DNA of 45,917 nucleotides from Phyllobacteriaceae bacterium (lineage in GTDB: Bacteria > Pseudomonadota > Alphaproteobacteria > Rhizobiales > Rhizobiaceae), in NCBI GenBank assembly GCA_024742765.1, contig JANSXT010000025.1, forward strand, positions 1 to 45,917, in the 5' to 3' direction. The position numbers and the translations under genes were made by a program. Position 1 is the first letter of the stretch; the number at the start of each line of letters is the position of its first letter. Below, in pieces: positions 44,736-45,917 of this stretch. A model generated the notes under the pieces. That model was not told where the DNA came from, searched no databases, and saw only the letters and a list, made by a program, of their open reading frames with translations.

Positions 44736-45110
44736 ATGATGACACCAGTGCAATTGTTCGATCTCGCATCGCGTCAGGCCGACTGGCTGTCCGTGCGGCA
44801 GGCTGCCGTCGCCAGCAACATCGCCAACGCCAATGTCTCTTCCTATCAGGCCAAGGACGTCACGCCCTTCGAGGATCAGATCAAGTTCGCCCAGGTCCGC
44901 CTTGAGGCGACCCACGCGACCCATGTCGGCATCCAGAGGGGCGCCGATGGTGCCGGGGCGCCGCCCGGAGCGGAAATGCGGACCGTCGGCGGTCCCGTCG
45001 TGCTCGAAACCGAACTGGCCAAATCGGGCCAGGTGCGCGCCGGCATGGAACTGAACACCGCCATCGTCTCGGCCTTTCACCGCATGACGCTGATGGTCTC
45101 GAAGGGATAG
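44736..45110 (+). CDS. flgB: Flagellar basal-body rod protein FlgB
   Basis: FlgB, 124 residues, is the rod subunit next to the MS ring. It begins [20 protein letters not shown] with the rod motif [24 protein letters not shown], and ends with the helical [15 protein letters not shown]. Two adjacent ATG codons (44736 and 44739) compete; AAAGGA (44726-44731) is better spaced for the second. flgC follows after 4 bp. Confidence 0.94.
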   Translation: MMTPVQLFDLASRQADWLSVRQAAVASNIANANVSSYQAKDVTPFEDQIKFAQVRLEATHATHVGIQRGADGAGAPPGAEMRTVGGPVVLETELAKSGQVRAGMELNTAIVSAFHRMTLMVSKG

Positions 45111-45114
45111 GCGC

Positions 45115-45531
45115 ATGGATCCGCTGACGACAGCCCTCAAGGTGGCCGGATCGGGCCTTCATGCGGAATCATCGCGCCTGCGCGTCGTGTCCGAGAACAT
45201 CGCAAACGCCAATTCGACCGGCGACACGCCCGGCGCCGATCCCTATGCCCGCAAGACGATCGCCTTCCAGAGCACGGTCGACCGAGCCACCCAGGCCGCG
45301 CTCGTCGGTATCAAGGACATCGACACGGACAAGGCGGCCTTCGTGCAGAAGTTCGATCCGTCCCATCCGGCAGCGGACCCGGACGGCTATGTCAAGCTGC
45401 CAAACGTCAACCCGATCGTCGAAATGGCCGACATGCGCGAGGCCAATCGCAGCTACCAGGCCAATCTTCAGGTGCTCAAGCAGGCACGTGAACTCATTTC
45501 CATGACCATTGACCTGATGAGGGCACGCTGA
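45115..45531 (+). CDS. flgC: Flagellar basal-body rod protein FlgC
   Basis: FlgC, 138 residues, is a proximal rod subunit. The N-terminal rod motif is [20 protein letters not shown] with [20 protein letters not shown]. The C-terminal helix is [20 protein letters not shown], followed by [18 protein letters not shown]. It lies 4 bp after flgB; the fliE ATG begins on the last base of its stop codon (TGATG). Confidence 0.96.
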   Translation: MDPLTTALKVAGSGLHAESSRLRVVSENIANANSTGDTPGADPYARKTIAFQSTVDRATQAALVGIKDIDTDKAAFVQKFDPSHPAADPDGYVKLPNVNPIVEMADMREANRSYQANLQVLKQARELISMTIDLMRAR

Positions 45532-45845
45532 TGATTGAACAGCTTCAGGCGGTCGCCGGCGCCGGCTCCGTCCGCACCGAACTGGCCCGGCAGGCATCGG
45601 GCGCCGAAACCATCGAGATCGCCGGCGCCGGTTCGTTCGGCGACATTTTGCGCGACCAGATTGCGGCGACGGTCAATTCGGTCAAGACCGCCGACAGCGC
45701 TGCGATGGCCGGCATCAACGGCCAGATGGACACGCGCGCGGTGACCGACGCGGTCATGGAGGCCGAGCGCAGCCTTCAGGCCGCCGTCGCCATCCGCGAC
45801 AAGATCGTCACCGCCTATCTCGACATGACCCGCATGGCCATCTGA
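45531..45845 (+). CDS. fliE: Flagellar hook-basal body complex protein FliE
   Basis: FliE, 104 residues, joins the MS ring to the rod and is an early export substrate. The family pattern is seen in SFGDILRDQIAATVNSVKTA and the C-terminal DAVMEAERSLQAAVAIRDKI followed by VTAYLDMTRM. It overlaps flgC by one base, so translation is coupled. flgG begins 12 bp later. Confidence 0.95.
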   Translation: MIEQLQAVAGAGSVRTELARQASGAETIEIAGAGSFGDILRDQIAATVNSVKTADSAAMAGINGQMDTRAVTDAVMEAERSLQAAVAIRDKIVTAYLDMTRMAI

Positions 45846-45857
45846 GGAGTATCGCGT

Positions 45858-45917
45858 ATGAAAGCCCTTGCCATCGCCGCCACCGGCATGAACGCGCAGC
45901 AGACCAATCTCGAGGTC
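45858..45917 (+). CDS. flgG: Flagellar basal-body rod protein FlgG, N-terminal fragment
   Basis: The first 20 codons are present and the window end cuts the gene. MKALAIAATGMNAQQTNLEV is the conserved N-terminus of FlgG, the distal rod subunit. GAGGAG upstream (about 10-nt spacing) is the ribosome-binding site. It continues the flgB-flgC-fliE run. Confidence 0.9.
   Translation, partial: MKALAIAATGMNAQQTNLEV

Overview
The window is high-GC chromosomal DNA of an alphaproteobacterium, very probably a member of the Rhizobiales (Hyphomicrobiales). The evidence is a PleD-type diguanylate cyclase, a cysteine-free L33 protein, the gene run NDUFA12 / DUF2155 / aat / accC / accB / aroQ, a dihydroorotase-like pyrC overlapping pyrB, and a flagellar block whose order (flhB, fliG, fliN, fliM, motA, DUF1217, flgF, fliI, orf, flgB, flgC, fliE, flgG) is the one known from rhizobia. 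The species cannot be named from this sequence. I saw no rRNA, tRNA, CRISPR array, insertion sequence, prophage or integrase.

Layout. 1-1.4 kb: pleD (+). 1.4-7.8 kb: a minus-strand set, topA, rnr, DUF983, Nudix hydrolase, then rpmG. 8.1-12.3 kb: a conserved 67-residue plus-strand ORF, then minus-strand pyrB, pyrC, plsY, dprA. 12.4-16.8 kb: AidB-like acyl-CoA dehydrogenase, AEC transporter, a small membrane protein, ruvX and a UPF0173 hydrolase. 16.8-22.1 kb: gatC, gatA and gatB, with gatA and gatB separated by a small ORF and by three minus-strand accessory genes (Uma2-like, YjhX-like, DUF6455). 22.1-25.1 kb: GNAT, secreted, DM13, DUF427, NDUFA12 and DUF2155 proteins. 25.1-30.4 kb: minus-strand aat, accC, accB, aroQ, a DsbA/ScsC-like oxidoreductase and an M48 metallopeptidase with TPRs. 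30.5-34.4 kb: an aminotransferase convergent with rne, sharing a bidirectional terminator. 35.0-45.9 kb: the motility region.

How the genes work together. The flagellar genes form two divergent arms around a 161-bp control region (41038-41198). The left arm, motA-fliM-fliN-fliG-flhB-orf, supplies stator, C-ring switch and export gate. The right arm, DUF1217-flgF-fliI-orf-flgB-flgC-fliE-flgG, supplies rod and export ATPase. Next to flhB, where S. meliloti carries fliF-visN-visR, there is one LuxR-type regulator followed by a stand-alone PAS protein. The housekeeping genes cover pyrimidine and phospholipid synthesis, DNA topology and uptake, RNA decay, Asn/Gln-tRNA amidation, fatty-acid and aromatic precursor synthesis, and envelope protein quality control.

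The least ordinary part is the 694-bp gap between rne and the LuxR gene (34365-35058). It holds a 53-nt compound hairpin, a run of four perfect stem-loops ending in a terminator-like hairpin, and two abutting perfect palindromes of 14 and 16 bp. A perfect TTGA-N6-TCAA (FNR/FixK-type) site before the DUF6455 gene is the other clear regulatory lead.
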